A stretch of DNA of 64,000 bases from Plazaster borealis (Eukaryota > Echinodermata > Asteroidea > Forcipulatida > Labidiasteridae). The notes beneath the pieces were generated by a model. It was not told the DNA's origin. It was given only the letters and a program-made list of their open reading frames with translations, and searched no databases. Below, piece by piece: positions 12,755 to 25,592 of the stretch. The position numbers and the translations under genes were made by a program. Where the stretch lies: positions 6,678,721 to 6,742,720 of the forward strand of contig CM037457.1 of NCBI GenBank assembly GCA_021014325.1, written 5' to 3'. Positions within the stretch are counted from its first letter, which is position 1. Every line of letters starts with the position of its first letter.

Positions 12755-15700
12755 AGACGAGCCCCATCACACCCCCAGGTGACGAGCGACTGTCAATTCA
12801 GGCGAACCCGCAACAAGAACCCACCAACCGTACGATGATGTGACTAATACATTTCCCCTCTTTCCGTTTCTTCTTCTTCTTCTCCCTCTTGTGTTTTTTT
12901 TCCCTCTTCCTCTCTCCGGGCCGCCGGATGAAAGTCCTTTTGTGAGGGTGAACGGGTGAGAAGAAGATGCTTGCACTCTCGTTAAAGGGACGCGGTCAGC
13001 CAAGCAGTCTTAGCTTTCACCATCTTTGTCTTGCACCCCGTGTGCTGTAACAACAATGAATACCAATATCCCCACTATACCAAAATGGGTTCCGACAATA
13101 GTTTATCCGTCAAGCCTCGTTTTGGTTACGTTGATTTGAATAGGAAGAAAACACGGTGTTCTACGCTGTGATGAAGGTTCATTTGGGAGCAGAGATACCC
13201 GTTAAGTGGTTTACCAGCCATAATCTTCAGTCTCATTGATACACACATCACATAACAGTTAAACCAAGATTGAAAGCGAGTGACAAAAGTAGAGACACTG
13301 AATAAATGTTTTACCAATCACCCACGACTAATACAAGTTTGAAATGTCACCCTGAACAGCCCACCATGCCAATACACAAAATGGAGCAACACGATACAAA
13401 CTTTTGCTATAATGCCTACACCAACCACCTCTCTACGGCTATCAATTTCGAAAGAACAAACTGGTGTGTGTGTTTTTTATAAGTGACTTAACTGACAACA
13501 GATTTTTGAAATAAAACATACGCCTGCGAAACGTCAGGTTTTTAAACATTTTTTGTATCTATTTTTATTCAAATAATGCAAGGGTTGAAAGATGAGCGGT
13601 AAAAACAGCGGATCTCGAATTTCACAAACTTTAATCGATAACTCAAGTTCCGACGGGTTATCGGCATATTCGGATAATCTAATAACACAATATGAATAAA
13701 ATATCCGAAGAGTATTCGAAATAACCATTCTATTAATAAGGACTCGAGACCGTTCCAGGAATTTACTGGTGGAATTTAGCAGGCCGAAATGAGGGGGAGA
13801 GGGGGGGGGGCGGGGAAGGGAAAATCCACTTTAAACAAATCAGCCTGGCCCGTCTATAACTACGAGTATCCGACTGTCATGTGTGGTGTGTGTGTGTGTG
13901 GATACTCTACGAGCCGCCGGGCCATTAGAAGTGTTATCTCCCATTCTATGCGTCTCCTCACGCTTGTTTAATCACTGGAGAACGGCACTTCACTCTAAAG
14001 ATGACGGTACCCAAGAGACAAGTGGTTTTGCGCGGGAATCATGGAAACAAGAAGAGAGAATGGGAGAGACAGAAGAAGAAGAGAGAGAGAGAAAAAAAAA
14101 CTCAAGAAAAAAACGCGCGAAAGCGAGGAAATGACGGGAAAGTGAAGTTAAAAAGGCGGGAAAGAAGAAAGGCACGATCATCTTGAGAGTGTCAGGGCCG
14201 GTTAGCGGGAAATGTTTGTGATCGAAAATGGCAGGCGGGGGATTTTTTTTATCACACCCCACGAGAAGTGGGTGATCTTGAGTCGAGCTATTAAGCACCG
14301 ATATTGCCCGTCAGTCTGCTTCGGAAGAGATCTACCTCTCAACACAAACTGTTTCCTCGGAGACATAAATTAAGGTCGACATCCATACACGAGTTTGTTT
14401 GGATTACAAAGTGTTCATAAACATCTTCAAGATCGTTAACCTTAAATAATACACCAGAATATGATATCTGACCGCAAATCAAGGATGTAGACGTACGGCT
14501 AGGGATCACGTACGAGCACTGTTTGATAACCACTATTAATATTTCAGTAAAGCAGTAACTGATCTAAAGCACTATACGCAGTAATGACGTCAATTTTTGA
14601 GTTTCGTTTCATGAGAAGCTACATTATTTCACAGCCTCGGTTTCATTACATTGATTCGAAACGGAGAAATACAAAATGGCTGCTCCGTCATAATGATCTA
14701 TACATCAGTTTCATGTATAGGCACAAACTCAAACACAATTTGTTATTACATTGTGATCGCAAATTGAGGGTGGAAAACGCAAATGATATGCTCATAGTTG
14801 TCACTGTGTCTACATGTGATTAAAAAAAGTTCCAGATATTGTCAGTTCTAGCACAGTGAATACAATCTAATAAGAAATTATTACAAAAGGGGGCTCCACA
14901 TCTTGAAGTGAAATATTGCAACTACAACAATTTTTTTGACGACTTTTGCAATAATTGTTTTATAAATTGAGTTAACAGACCCTACAGGGAATAAATTGAA
15001 TATTCAGAACAAACGTTTGGGAAGTAGAGGGGAAAATAACAGCCGGTTTTGAATAGTCCTAAATTTGATGCTTATTCGTTTACAAAATTAACAATATTTT
15101 GCTTTAGAGACACCACCCAGGGAATTAACACAAATCAAAACACAAAAACCGACTTTCTTTGGCCTGAGATGTCAACAGAATTAGACTTTATTAAGACATA
15201 AAAGAACCAACTGCTTCAGGTAGTGAGGAAATTAAATTTCTCCAATTCTGCTCTAGCCAAGATTCGCTGGAAAAGTAATATCGAGATACAGGAAATACCC
15301 CAGCATTCACTTTTCATCCATACACACACAATAGATCCCTAGGTCAAAATGTTTCCTATAGATTGTATTATAGTTAATTACATTACACGTTGTTAGATGT
15401 CTGTTTTATTATGATCCGTCCACCCCTCTAACGTTAATGGTAGGAGCCTCCCATGTGACCTTTCCACGTTGCCAAGGTCATTACTATTTTCCCGCGCTTT
15501 TCGATTGACAGGGGAGAAAGGGGAGAAAGGAAGAAGAGCTAAAAATATCACAGGGACGGAATAGCATGATGGGCAGGTGCGCCGAGCTAACTTAACGAAA
15601 TTAAATAAATGAATGTTACCATCTCGGCCTCTCGTACTTTTTTCCTGCTGACGTTTGTTGCTTACGGGTATGCGAGGATATTGAACAGGCTACAGGGAGA

Positions 15701-18071
15701 GAATGGAGGGAGGAGAGCAAGGGGCAGGCAGGCTGAATTAACGGACCCTCGGGCAGGCCGGTACGGCGGCACATGGCACCCGAGGGGTTAGTTGGGAAAT
15801 ACCATGGAGAATACAGTATATAGTAAAGGTTGGGATATTTGGTAGATGGTGACAGATATAGTGGGGGAGTTTGAGTCAACCAGGGTGAGATCATGTATTT
15901 GCTCTATGGTGAGATAAAGGCTTGGGACTTGTTCAATGACGAAAAGAGATAGTAAAGTACATACTTCACATTTTCGTTTACATTTTCACTCTATGTGCAT
16001 TCGTAACTACATGTATGTAATTTATTAAGAAACGTCAATGTTAGATATGAAACTGCACGTTTTCTACCTCTGCATACCTCTCCACTTCATGACTATGTTT
16101 ATTTTAAGAGGTTTGGACAAAGTTGACAATCATCCTTCTCGGGATATTAAGAAATATGTTTTTCTTTCTGCTCACCTCAAGCCGATTCAACTGTGCATTG
16201 CTGAGGATCGTTAACCGAGCGAACCCAGCACACAGTTTAACTAGGGGCGCTCTTGATGTAAACCTAGTAATTTCATCAGTTGTATTTAAACAAGCGATTT
16301 TGTAAATCATATTACCAATCAACATTGGCATTATAACGGTCTATATTTGAATAGTCAAAGGCACACGTGCGCAATGACTAGATATACGATGCAGACCTTA
16401 TACAAAAGTTGGTATTGGGGCATCGCTGGTTAAAGAGGAGATTTGACGTGAACATGAAGTTTGGCTTCGGGTTGAGAAGAAGGTTGCAGATACAATGATA
16501 GAACGAAACCAATGTATGGAAGAGGTGCTTGCTAGGTGGGATATAGGTACCAGTCCACAGAGAGAGAGAGTCCGTTACCACACTAGGTCTATTTTTAGCC
16601 GATTCACGCAGGCGCACAGATTGACGGATACCAGTGGCCCGTAAGGCCCCGGAGCAAGATGAGCTATGCCCGTTCCTAATAGGAGCATAAACGCGCGAAA
16701 CATGCCGTGGAAGATGGGGGCCATGTCTTAGAGCAAGATTGGCAATCTCTGCCCCGTCTTGTGCACCGGTGTTCGGGACGTGCCTTCACGCGGGGGAGCA
16801 GAAACACAAGACATAGGGGTTCTTCGATCCGAACGTTCCCTTGATTACGCGCCCTTATTACATTAGTGGGAGACCAGCGTGAGCAGGCAACGTAACCCGA
16901 CACACGCTCGCCTCGCCAGACCCAAAGCACCAAGATGATAATTGGTCGAACAATAGATTTCAATTTAGCGGATGGAGGGGAAATCTAAACCACTTAAAGT
17001 AATGTATTTAACATCGCGCCCAGTAATAATTTCTTGGGCAAACAATACGTAAAATAACTTTCGCCTTTGTGCTGCCGTATCAATTTAATTGTGTTAAGTG
17101 GTGTGGTTGGGCAAAGAGGGGGTTTGCATTGTCCCCCGATAGCGGGTCCATGAATTTGAGAGATTGTGTACCATCTTTGTGTTTGTTCACTTTTGAATTT
17201 CATGGTCTCTCAAAGATCAACTGTCGATTAAAGTGAAAACAAATGGAGCAAGCAATATCGCCGATTGGTGTCGTGCACAGCGTAAGATGTATCGAATGAG
17301 AACACACAACCTGAAACTCATGGCTACGGTGCATTTTGCAGGACTCCATCGTTCTATATGCCTCGACGCCTGGATGATCTAACCATAGTGCTAGTTTGTT
17401 GTTAACACAACAACCCTTAATGTATGTGATGTTCAAGTCTAGCCAAGAGGCAGCGACCGACCATTAATTGACTCTGAGTTCATCAAGGGTGTCGGCTATA
17501 CAGACAATCAACCTTTACCTACAAGATGGTTTACTCTGGGCCGGTCAGAAATTGAATTTAGTCCGTATTCTCGCTGAGGACTATACACGCAGCGAGTTTA
17601 TTACATTTATTAACACTTTACGTGCTTGTGTGCCACTGTTAGGCCGTTATCAGATCTCAGGTATACACATCCCAAGGAAATCTCTGCTAGATCAATTAGC
17701 AAACTACAAGCCCTGATGTAATCAGGTTGTATTGTTGACTTTGATTGGTTGGAGTCGAGATGTTAATGTGCGATATCTCCCTGTAGAACACGTTACATTG
17801 ATACTGTTATATGATATGACAAGGTTAGATGACACAATAGAAGACCTATATATGATATATACCCCATAGCCTCTATTGTAAGGTAGTGTATGGTATACTA
17901 GAGTACATAAACAGTATCAACATATACTAAACATATATTTATACAGCGCTTGACGAGTGTATAAGCGTATTGAAAAAAGAGAAAATGTTGTTGCTAGTAT
18001 AAATGTTAACAATAAAAGTGTTACCAAACAAAAATTTCGGCACTTAAGGTATAATTCTATGGAGTCCCTAG

Positions 18072-18450
18072 AGGGACATGTGACGAAAAGATTTTACAAT
18101 AAAAATGAACACAGAAATAATTTAACTTCTTCATTTCGTGTACTCGGAATCATTTCGTGCGATCGAAATAATTTCGCGCACTCGAAATAAACTATTTAGT
18201 GCACTCAAAATCAATTTGAGCGCCCGGAATCATTTTGAGAGGCTCGCACAACACTATTTTGAGCGCACGAAATGATTTTGTGCGCACAAAATGATTTTGA
18301 GCGCACAAAATTATTTCCAGTGCATCGCCACGAAATAATTTATTTCGAGTGCACAAAATGATTTCTTGAGCACGAAATGATTTCGCGCGCACGAAATGAA
18401 GAAGTGAAATTATTTCCATGTTCATTCATTTCTTTCATTACATGTCCCTT
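18072..18450. mobile_element. Inverted-repeat element with an internal 19-bp minisatellite
   Basis: The ends are inverted copies: AGGGACATGTGACGAAA at 18072 and its complement ending at 18450, with pairing extended through the TTCTTCATTTCGTG blocks. Between them are roughly a dozen diverged units of about 19 bp built on GCGCACGAAATGATTTTGT. Each unit is itself close to palindromic because the GCGCAC and AAATGATTT cores recur on both strands. The periodic open frame on the minus strand here is a shadow of the repeat. Termini (AGGGACATGT) resemble the element at 21259-21603, suggesting a shared mobilising enzyme. Confidence 0.75.
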
Positions 18451-18582
18451 TACAAATTAAAATAGTTGTATCAATAGATTATAAATACAATTGGTATATA
18501 TAGCTTGTGATTTTTCCCATTACTAATTTGGGTTAGTTCTGAACAATCCTGACGTTAGCATTTCAAATTACGCCTCTCCAGT

Positions 18583-18960
18583 TTAAAGGCACTGAACACG
18601 TTTAGAAATTGTCAAAGACCAGTGTTCTCATTTGGTGTATCCCAACATTATGCATAAAATAACAAGCCTGTGAAAATTTGGGCTCAATTGGTCATCGAAG
18701 TTGCAAGAAAATGATGAAAGAAAAAATACCCTCTTTGTACAAATTTGTGCGCTTTCAGATAGGAATAAAAACTTCTTGCAAGAAGTTTTAATTATTTTAG
18801 TGAGAAATTAGTACCTCTTTCTCAGAAACTATACGTTACTTCAGAGGGAGTCGTTTCCTACAATGTTTTATACTATCAACAGCTCTCCGTTGCTTGTTAC
18901 CAAGTAAGTTTGTATGCTGAATTTGTTTTAGTCATTACCAAACGTGTACGATACCTTTAA
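18583..18960 (+). mobile_element. MITE family A, copy 1 (TTAA-bounded)
   Basis: About 378 bp including bounding TTAA at 18583-18586 and 18957-18960. The left end reads AGGCACTGAACACGTTTAG and the right end is a diverged inverted copy (AAACGTGTACGATACCT). An internal hairpin, ACTTCTTGCAAGAAGT, is typical of the family. Full copies lie at 20503-20880 and 25215-25592, and a truncated one at about 37010-37230. There is no transposase, so the element is non-autonomous. The TTAA boundary fits piggyBac-type target use; this is inference from termini. Confidence 0.85.
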
Positions 18961-20477
18961 AGGTAATGGTACCACATTATTTTTTGGTAGAAAACTTCAC
19001 AGTGTGATCAGTAAGGAACCAACTGAATCGAAACATGCGCTCAATGTTTCCAAGAAATAGCGTACAACAGTTACACTGGTAGTTACGTTGTCTGGTAAGT
19101 TTTAATGGGTTTAGTATATGAAGTCTAGGAAGAAAGTTTTCTTTTTGCAATTCGGTCAAAATATAATTCTATTTAGAATTATTTCTCTGACTGATCGGTG
19201 CTTGTATCTACTTTCTTTTAATAAATTAATAATAACGATATAACCAACTGGGATCGAAATCGTTATCATTCAATTGAAATATTGCTATTAACATAATAAT
19301 AAATATTAACAATATATAATGGGTTCTTATATAGCGGACATTTCCTTTAGCTAGGCATTTATTGAGTTCTGTTTACTATTTGGTCTAACCTTGTGACCAA
19401 GAGGATTGTTTAAACAACAGCAACTCATCTGCAATTCTTGATGACTTATTCTTTCATTCTAAGTGTTTTCAGTCATGAAGTTCGGTTTCAATTAGAAGAG
19501 TAATAGGGTCGTCTTAAAAACCTGATGGCTAAAGACGGTCATGGTGTCTTAAAAAAACAAAATCCAAACCCATCGATCTCTTAGTTGGGAGTCAGAAAAA
19601 AACAAATCGTCTTTTTATATCAGGTTTAATTGGTACAACGGCAACTTCTGTAAACATAATCATGTTTAGTTTGGTAGTCTTTTTAAGACATTTTGAAGCT
19701 TCAATTCAATTTTTAAGCGAAACAAAAGTGTAAAAACTCGATTGAAAAAGAGTTCAAAGTCTTTGAAATATACAAAATACAAGTGACACTGCATAGGCCT
19801 ACATCTCCCTTTTATTTCAACTTTCATTTTGTAAAATCTTGTAATCTGATTACCTCTACGTAGTGAAAGCTGTACTGTTAATATTTGGCAACTAGACCTG
19901 CGTCGTTTTCACACAGTGTCATTACCACAACGGTTAATTCAGTTAATCATTACATGCATTGCTACGATACAAAAGAAACTTTGCCCTATAAACGATAAAT
20001 CATCAACGTCCCTCTGACACGAACATGACAGACCACGCCTACAAAAGTGTCATCTTATCGGGAGCGATTCTGCAGATTGTGACGGCTATAAACACTAGCA
20101 AGTAATGCAAAACAAATTAGCAGTGAATGATGAATTGTCTTCCACAACTCGTGCTTCTCAATTGACTCAAAAAAAAAAAAAAAAAAAAAAGCAAGACACA
20201 CGGCGCAGACCGCGTGCATCTGTTGAATTGGACGGAGTTTGAGCTGCGGAGAGCACACTCAGCCACCAGTCTAAGGCTGCCTGTGCCCATATACAAACAT
20301 TTTGGTTTATCAGTACACAATAAACTTTAAGGTTTTTTTCTTTCTTTTTCAAACGAAGATAACAGCGTCTAAAAAGTGATTTCCAGTAATATCTAAGCAA
20401 CACAACTCAATGACAAAATGCTGAAACGGGAGGAAGTTGCGGTGTGTTTCTATTTTCCACGCGTACAAACTGTTAGA
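18961..20477. other. Gene-free spacer between repeats
   Basis: This is AT-rich DNA with no recognisable gene. It includes a 20-base A-run at 20168-20188. The overlapping minus-strand frames near 20055-20403 run through that A-run as poly-Phe and are artefacts. Confidence 0.5.
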
Positions 20478-21056
20478 CCAGGGCGCAATTTCATAGAGCT
20501 GCTTAAAGGCATGCACTGAACACGTTTGGTAATTGTCAAAGACCAGTGTTCTCACTTGGTGTATCCCAACATTTGCATAAAATAACAAGCCGGTGAAAAT
20601 TTGGGCTCAATTGGTCATCGAAATTGCAAGAAAATGATGAAAGAAAAAACACCCTTGTTGTACAAATTTGTGTGCTTTTAGATAGGATTAAAAACTTCTT
20701 GCAAGAAGTTTTTATTATTTCAGTGAGAAATTACCTTTTTCTCAAAAACTACGTTACTTCAGAGGGAGTCGTTTCCTACAATGTTTTATACTATCAACAG
20801 CTCTCCTTTGCTTGTTACCAAGTAAGTTTTTATGCTAATATTTGTTTTGAGTCATTACCAAACGTGTACGATACCTTTAAGCAGAAAATATTACTTAACA
20901 ATTGTCCGCTGTTAAGCAGAAATGAGCAGGATACCAGTCACAATTTGTACATGTGACATGGTAGTTTGGCTGGTAACCTTATTCTGGTCAGCACAATTTT
21001 GTTGTGCTTAGCTATTTTTTTTTGTGCTTAAGCAGCTCTATGAAATTGGGCCCTGG
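20478..21056 (+). mobile_element. MITE family C, copy 1, interrupted by a family A insertion
   Basis: The outer ends CCAGGGCGCAATTTCATAG (20478) and CTATGAAATTGGGCCCTGG (to 21056) are inverted copies. The interior carries GAGCAGGATACCAGTCAC and GGTAACC blocks shared with copies at 31752-31945 and 52992-53193. The element is about 200 bp long once the family A insertion (20503-20880) is removed. The nesting shows that family C was in place before this family A copy inserted. Confidence 0.85.
20503..20880 (+). mobile_element. MITE family A, copy 2 (nested in family C)
   Basis: Full-length copy bounded by TTAA at 20503-20506 and 20877-20880. It sits inside the left part of a family C element. 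Uninterrupted copies of C show continuous sequence here, which supports recent insertion into a TTAA-like site with target duplication. It shares most of its length with the copies at 18583 and 25215. Confidence 0.87.
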
Positions 21057-21258
21057 ACCTATCTAATGAAGCTAGAATCGGCAGCCGCCATATTAGCACT
21101 CTCGATATATCTGTGTATTCCTTCAAAGCAGCCTCTACTTACACACACAAAACGCAACTGTTACATTTATGATGCGTGGAGTATAGTAGAAAACATGAAG
21201 CTATCTTTGCTCCAGATGAAGACAGTAAACAGTCGTGGAAAGTTTCCTTAAGAATGTG

Positions 21259-21603
21259 TTAAAGGGATACGTTGCCTTCGGATTGGGCGCTTTGGGCTAT
21301 AAAGGGCGTTTGTTATGATATTAGTATGGATGAAAAGATGTTTTAAAAGTAGAATATAATGATCCACACAAATATGCCCCGAAATTGTGTGGTTTTCCTT
21401 TTACTTCGTGAACTAACACGGTCCGCCATTTTGTGAGTAAACAATTTGGTTCACGAAGTAAAAGGAAAACCACACAATTTCAAAGGATATTTTGTGTGAA
21501 TTATTATATTTTACTTAAAAAAAATCTTTCCAACCAAATTCATTTAATAACAAACGCTTTTTATAGCCCAAATCACCCAATCCAAGGCAACATGTCCCTT
21601 TAA
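21259..21603. mobile_element. Foldback MITE with long arms (TTAA-bounded)
   Basis: A near-complete palindrome of about 345 bp is bounded by TTAA on both sides (21259-21262, 21600-21603). Arms of roughly 150 bp begin AGGGATACGTTGCCTTCGG and pair with the right arm ending CAAGGCAACATGTCCCT. The unpaired centre is a short stretch containing CGGTCCGCCATTTTGTGA. No coding capacity is present. Confidence 0.85.
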
Positions 21604-23145
21604 GCACATATCAATTATGCTTAGCGGAAAAAGGGTTTCTAGCATCCAAACCATGTAATGCATTAGGCTTATACGCATCTACTGTTTGCTTTGTTTCGTA
21701 CACTATTTGTCAAAAGTTTTTGGTTGCTTTACGGAGACGCGAGACCAAAATCCCAGTTTAAGCATTGTTTTACGCTTTAATTTTGACATAAGGATGACAT
21801 ACTTTTCCCACAAATTATTATTATATATCCAGCTGTAAAACCATGAAACCAGACGAATCACAATCGAGTTACAAATCACAGTTATGCTAAGTGCTACCTA
21901 TGTGATAGAAAGACACACTTTACAAGTGGAAATCTCATATTTTTTTTTTTACTTTTACAAAATAGGCCTAAAAGTGAATGTTATGGGACAGGGGACATTT
22001 TTTTACGGGACTATTGCACCTTTGCACTCTGGGCGCATGCCACACACACTTAGTTTAATTACAGACGCGTGTGTGTGAAGCACTACATCATGCTACTGCT
22101 TACTAATGAAAATTACCAATCAATCACATACACTGTAGAAATGTCGGAGAGGTCTAGTAATCAGACGAAGAACCCCACACAGACGCTTGCAAGCCCGACC
22201 ACCAGCTCATCGATCACGAACAGTCTGGTAGCCGACTCACGCAAGAAGAACATTCGCACATTTTGCTTGCTGCCATCCACGGTTTGGATAGTCAAACAAG
22301 TCAGCATAGCCCCCCCCCACCTACTCATACTATCTCGTTTCTGTCGAACAAGCCCTGTACATTTTGTTTGCTTTGGAAGAAAGAGCCTTGATAGGCCATG
22401 AGATGCTGAAATCACGGTGTTTGAGCGTTGCGTACCATTGGGAACGAGGCTGCAGGCGTTAATCGGGGAACGATTGCGACAACTATAGTTAGGCACGTAG
22501 TGTACGCAGTGAAACTTTGTTCACCCGGAAAACATAGTAAGCATGGACTGGGCATGCGTGAGGAGGTTAAAGGGATGAGCGACGTCACCGTCTAAAGATG
22601 AGCAATCCATGCAAACCACTTCATTTTCAGGAATCGGCTCTTAAAACCTGTGAAACTTACAATGGAATTCGTGTTCACGCATTCCAAATATAGAGTGTGA
22701 AAATAGTAAAAGCCTCTATTCGCGTTTTAGAGTGTTTTTATACAGTCACCGCCCTGTCCTTAAAATTCAAACACAATTTTCCACTGGAGATTATTTCCCT
22801 GGACGTCTCGTACTCTTGAATTACGGTAGTTCTTTAAACAATGGATCGTGTCAAGTATCATTGATAGCAACGTATCTCATTTTTCACAATAGCAGAATCA
22901 TATCCTCTATGGGGCTCCATTGAAATGCCTAGACACGTATTGCATATAAAACAACATTAATTTGAAGTACAAGGCAATGAACTACACACCTACGGGTATA
23001 AAACCCCTGACACTTTTGACATTTGACCCTATATAAACTAGAAGCTGAGCTATTTATTGAAATTGTCAACATTATACTTTATTTAAAGGTATTACAGCGT
23101 TGGTTTTTGGAAAAAGTAAACATTTTCAACAACTGTAGTTTTAAA
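21604..23145. other. Gene-free region
   Basis: No recognisable gene. Two frames of about 110 residues overlap on opposite strands at 22069-22496 in a somewhat GC-richer segment. Neither resembles a known family, and their mutual overlap argues that at most one could be real. Confidence 0.45.
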
Positions 23146-23390
23146 TACACTCTAAAAGAAAAATCCCGGGTCATAATCGACTCGGATTTCGGGTCCCATT
23201 GGGCCTGACCCATTTCTGGGTCAGTTTGACCCGGAAACTGATTCAAATTGGATTTTACCTCGGATTCTGCGTCCGTTTGACCCATTTTTGGGTCATTGTC
23301 ACACAGTTGCGGGTCAGTCTGATACACAAGGCCCCATGGGACCCACAATCCGGGTCAATTCTGGTCCAGGAGGTGTTTTTCTAGAGTGTA
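23146..23390. mobile_element. TIR element with TA boundaries
   Basis: The ends TACACTCTAAAAGAAAAAT and the inverted TTTTTCTAGAGTGTA define a 245-bp element flanked by TA. The interior repeats GGGTCA and TGACCC motifs on both strands, making much of it fold back. TA target use and short length fit a Tc1/mariner-type MITE; there is no transposase. Confidence 0.8.
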
Positions 23391-23621
23391 AATAAACAAA
23401 TACAACCAAAATATATAACAATGACCCCGTTATTAAAATGAAACAACGGGTCCAAGCTCTGTCATGGATTATGACAAAAACAATTGTGCACGTGCTTATT
23501 TCAGTTGTGACAATCGAACTAATTTGGTAATAGTATTGAACTTTATAATCAGAGAGCTTTCAGATTGAAACTATTCAAAAAAAAAATTCTCGATAATAAT
23601 TAACAATCATGTGCTTTGCCT

Positions 23622-24014
23622 TTAAAGGTAACGTACACGTTTGGTAATGACTCTGGAAATTAATGGCAATACAAACTTACTTGATTAGAAGTACAGCAGC
23701 TTTAGATAGTATAATACATTTGAGAAACTGTTCACTTCGAAGTACTGCGGTTATGGAAAAAGATATCGCTTTTTATCCCCAAAAATTAGAATCTGAGAAG
23801 TGTTACGGCCGTAACGCTTCTCAGAGTGTGTATTCCATTGCAGATTATTCTTCCTGCGTGGACATAACCGCTCCAGATTTTCGGCAATATCTCAAAACCG
23901 CTACCACCTTTTGAAATGAAATTTTCACAGGTAAGTTTTATGGCATATATCTACAACTTTATAGGATTGAGACAAACAGTGGGTTCCAATTACAAATTTT
24001 CACAGCACCTTTAA
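23622..24014 (+). mobile_element. MITE family B, copy 1 (TTAA-bounded)
   Basis: About 393 bp between TTAA motifs at 23622-23625 and 24011-24014, with left end AGGTAACGTACACGTTTGG. It holds an internal hairpin around GAGAAGTGTTACGGCCGTAA and the segment GCTACCACCTTTTGAAA. A diverged copy lies in reverse at about 35417-35785. The terminal AGG plus TTAA is shared with family A, but the interior differs. Confidence 0.75.
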
Positions 24015-25214
24015 TGATATTCGTGAACAGTCTACACAGTTAAGATTAATCTATCCATCCATAAATAATGTTGTTTAATCCCTAATTACAAGATCGATTA
24101 TTCTTAACACCTGTTTTGCTATTGTTGTATAATTGGCGTCATTACAATAAAAGCTTAAAACAATAGATTACGCTGGGTATATTTTGAGCATGTTTTGACT
24201 TATTAACATGAGACGATCGAGTGTTAGTTGACTGTACAGAATAGAATGCATCACACGCTTGATAGACACCGGTTTGCCTCCACCGTCTCTCCCATCTTTT
24301 TTTTTATCAGGCACTGTAGAATTGATAAATTGTGAGGATGCCTCATCATCGATGTCCCGCTTGCCTCATCTCCCGGGGGACAACACAGGAGGAGGACGCC
24401 TAAGCGTTTTGTCACCTCGTTGTCATGCCAACCCATCCAGCGCCTGGATGTACAGCCGTACCGTCTACGTGGGAACTGAGAATGGTGTAAATTCTATGCG
24501 GAGAATACCTCCACATGCTTAGACGCTGCTCCCCGTTAGCCGGGCTATTGGCCGTGTTTTGTCTGCTCCTATCTCTTAAGGTTTTACATGTTCTTCATAA
24601 TACATGGCCTAAGAATGGGTTAAAGAGACAAACAGATAACGCTAGGAACCAACCTAGGCTAGCCACCTCCTTCCCATCTCCATTCCAGAGACCACACACC
24701 CCAGAGTTAGCTATCTAATTGATTAAGTGCACCAGGGATATACAGGAAGAGTGAGCACCATCCAAGCGTGAAATGCGATCACTTAGCTGCGGCAATGTTT
24801 GCACGCAATTCCTATTAAATATGCTGTGGAGATGCCACTCGCGCGACCCAAATCTCACAAATTGCATTAGTACCAGTGTGGGGTCTGTATGCCATTGGTG
24901 GCTCGTGTGACCCCTGACCCCAGTCACGTGGTAATTTATTCACGGACCGCTACAAACGCCCATGACTCAAAATACAAATCAATGGGCCGTATTCTCCCAT
25001 AAGGGTGCAACTTGAACGATACGATTAAAGTCTGAATGTAGAAACATGTTTAGCCCGAAATGGGCCAATTTTCGACAATGCAACTTTACTTCACCATGGT
25101 TTCCTCTCTTATAACATAGCAACCGACCTATGTATCGATGAGGAACGGAAAATAACGAGGATTTCCTGCGAAAACATGTCAAGATCACAGAGACAATATA
25201 ATGCTATTCGACAG
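24015..25214. other. Gene-free spacer
   Basis: No recognisable gene. A GC-richer island at about 24250-24700 has open frames on both strands but no domain and no plausible splice framework. Confidence 0.45.
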
Positions 25215-25592
25215 TTAAAGGCACTGGACACGTTTGGTAATTGTCAAAGACCAGTATTCTCACTTGGTGTATCCCAACATATGCATAAAATAACAAGCCT
25301 GTGAAAATTTGGGCTCAATTGGTCATTGAAAGTGCAAGAAAATGATGAAAGAAAAAACAACCTTGTCGTACAAATTTGTGTGCTTTCAGATGCCATAAAA
25401 AAAGACTTCTGGCCTGAAGTCTTTTAATATTTTAGTGAGAAATTACCTCTTTCTCAAAAACTACGTTACTTCAGAGGGAGTCGTTTCTCACAATGTTTCA
25501 TACTATCAACAGCTCTCTGTTACTTGTTACCAAGTCAGTTTTTATGCTGATATATATTTTGAGTAATTACCAAACGTGTACAGTGCCTTTAA
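25215..25592 (+). mobile_element. MITE family A, copy 3 (TTAA-bounded)
   Basis: This is the cleanest copy of the family. TTAA occurs at 25215-25218 and 25589-25592, with inverted ends AGGCACTGGACACGTTTGG and CCAAACGTGTACAGTGCCT. An internal hairpin, GACTTCTGGCCTGAAGTC, occupies the position of the hairpin in the other copies but with a different stem sequence. Confidence 0.9.

Larger units (their letters stand above)
6331..18071. other. Gene-free region, AT-rich with GC-richer islands
   Basis: No frame in this 11.7 kb resembles a known protein, and paired splice sites around a coding-like segment were not found. The longest frames (8980-9537 and 9107-9607, minus strand) overlap each other in different frames, are low in complexity and look random. 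GC-richer islands stand out near 7750-8050, 10860-11100, 12500-12990, 13780-13960 and 16630-16950. They may be non-coding regulatory DNA, since the block sits upstream of a developmental transcription factor, but this is inference from position and composition only. Confidence 0.5.

Noticed and set aside
18192..18425. 77-codon frame with repeated hydrophobic/basic blocks
   Set aside because: It is the translation of the 19-bp minisatellite; the apparent protein repeat has no independent support.
20055..20403. Minus-strand frames with a poly-Phe run
   Set aside because: The Phe run is the complement of the poly-A tract at 20168-20188, read in several frames.
22069..22496. Opposed 110- and 111-codon frames
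   Set aside because: They are reverse-complement overlaps with no domain. Neither shows a credible promoter, splice or family signal.
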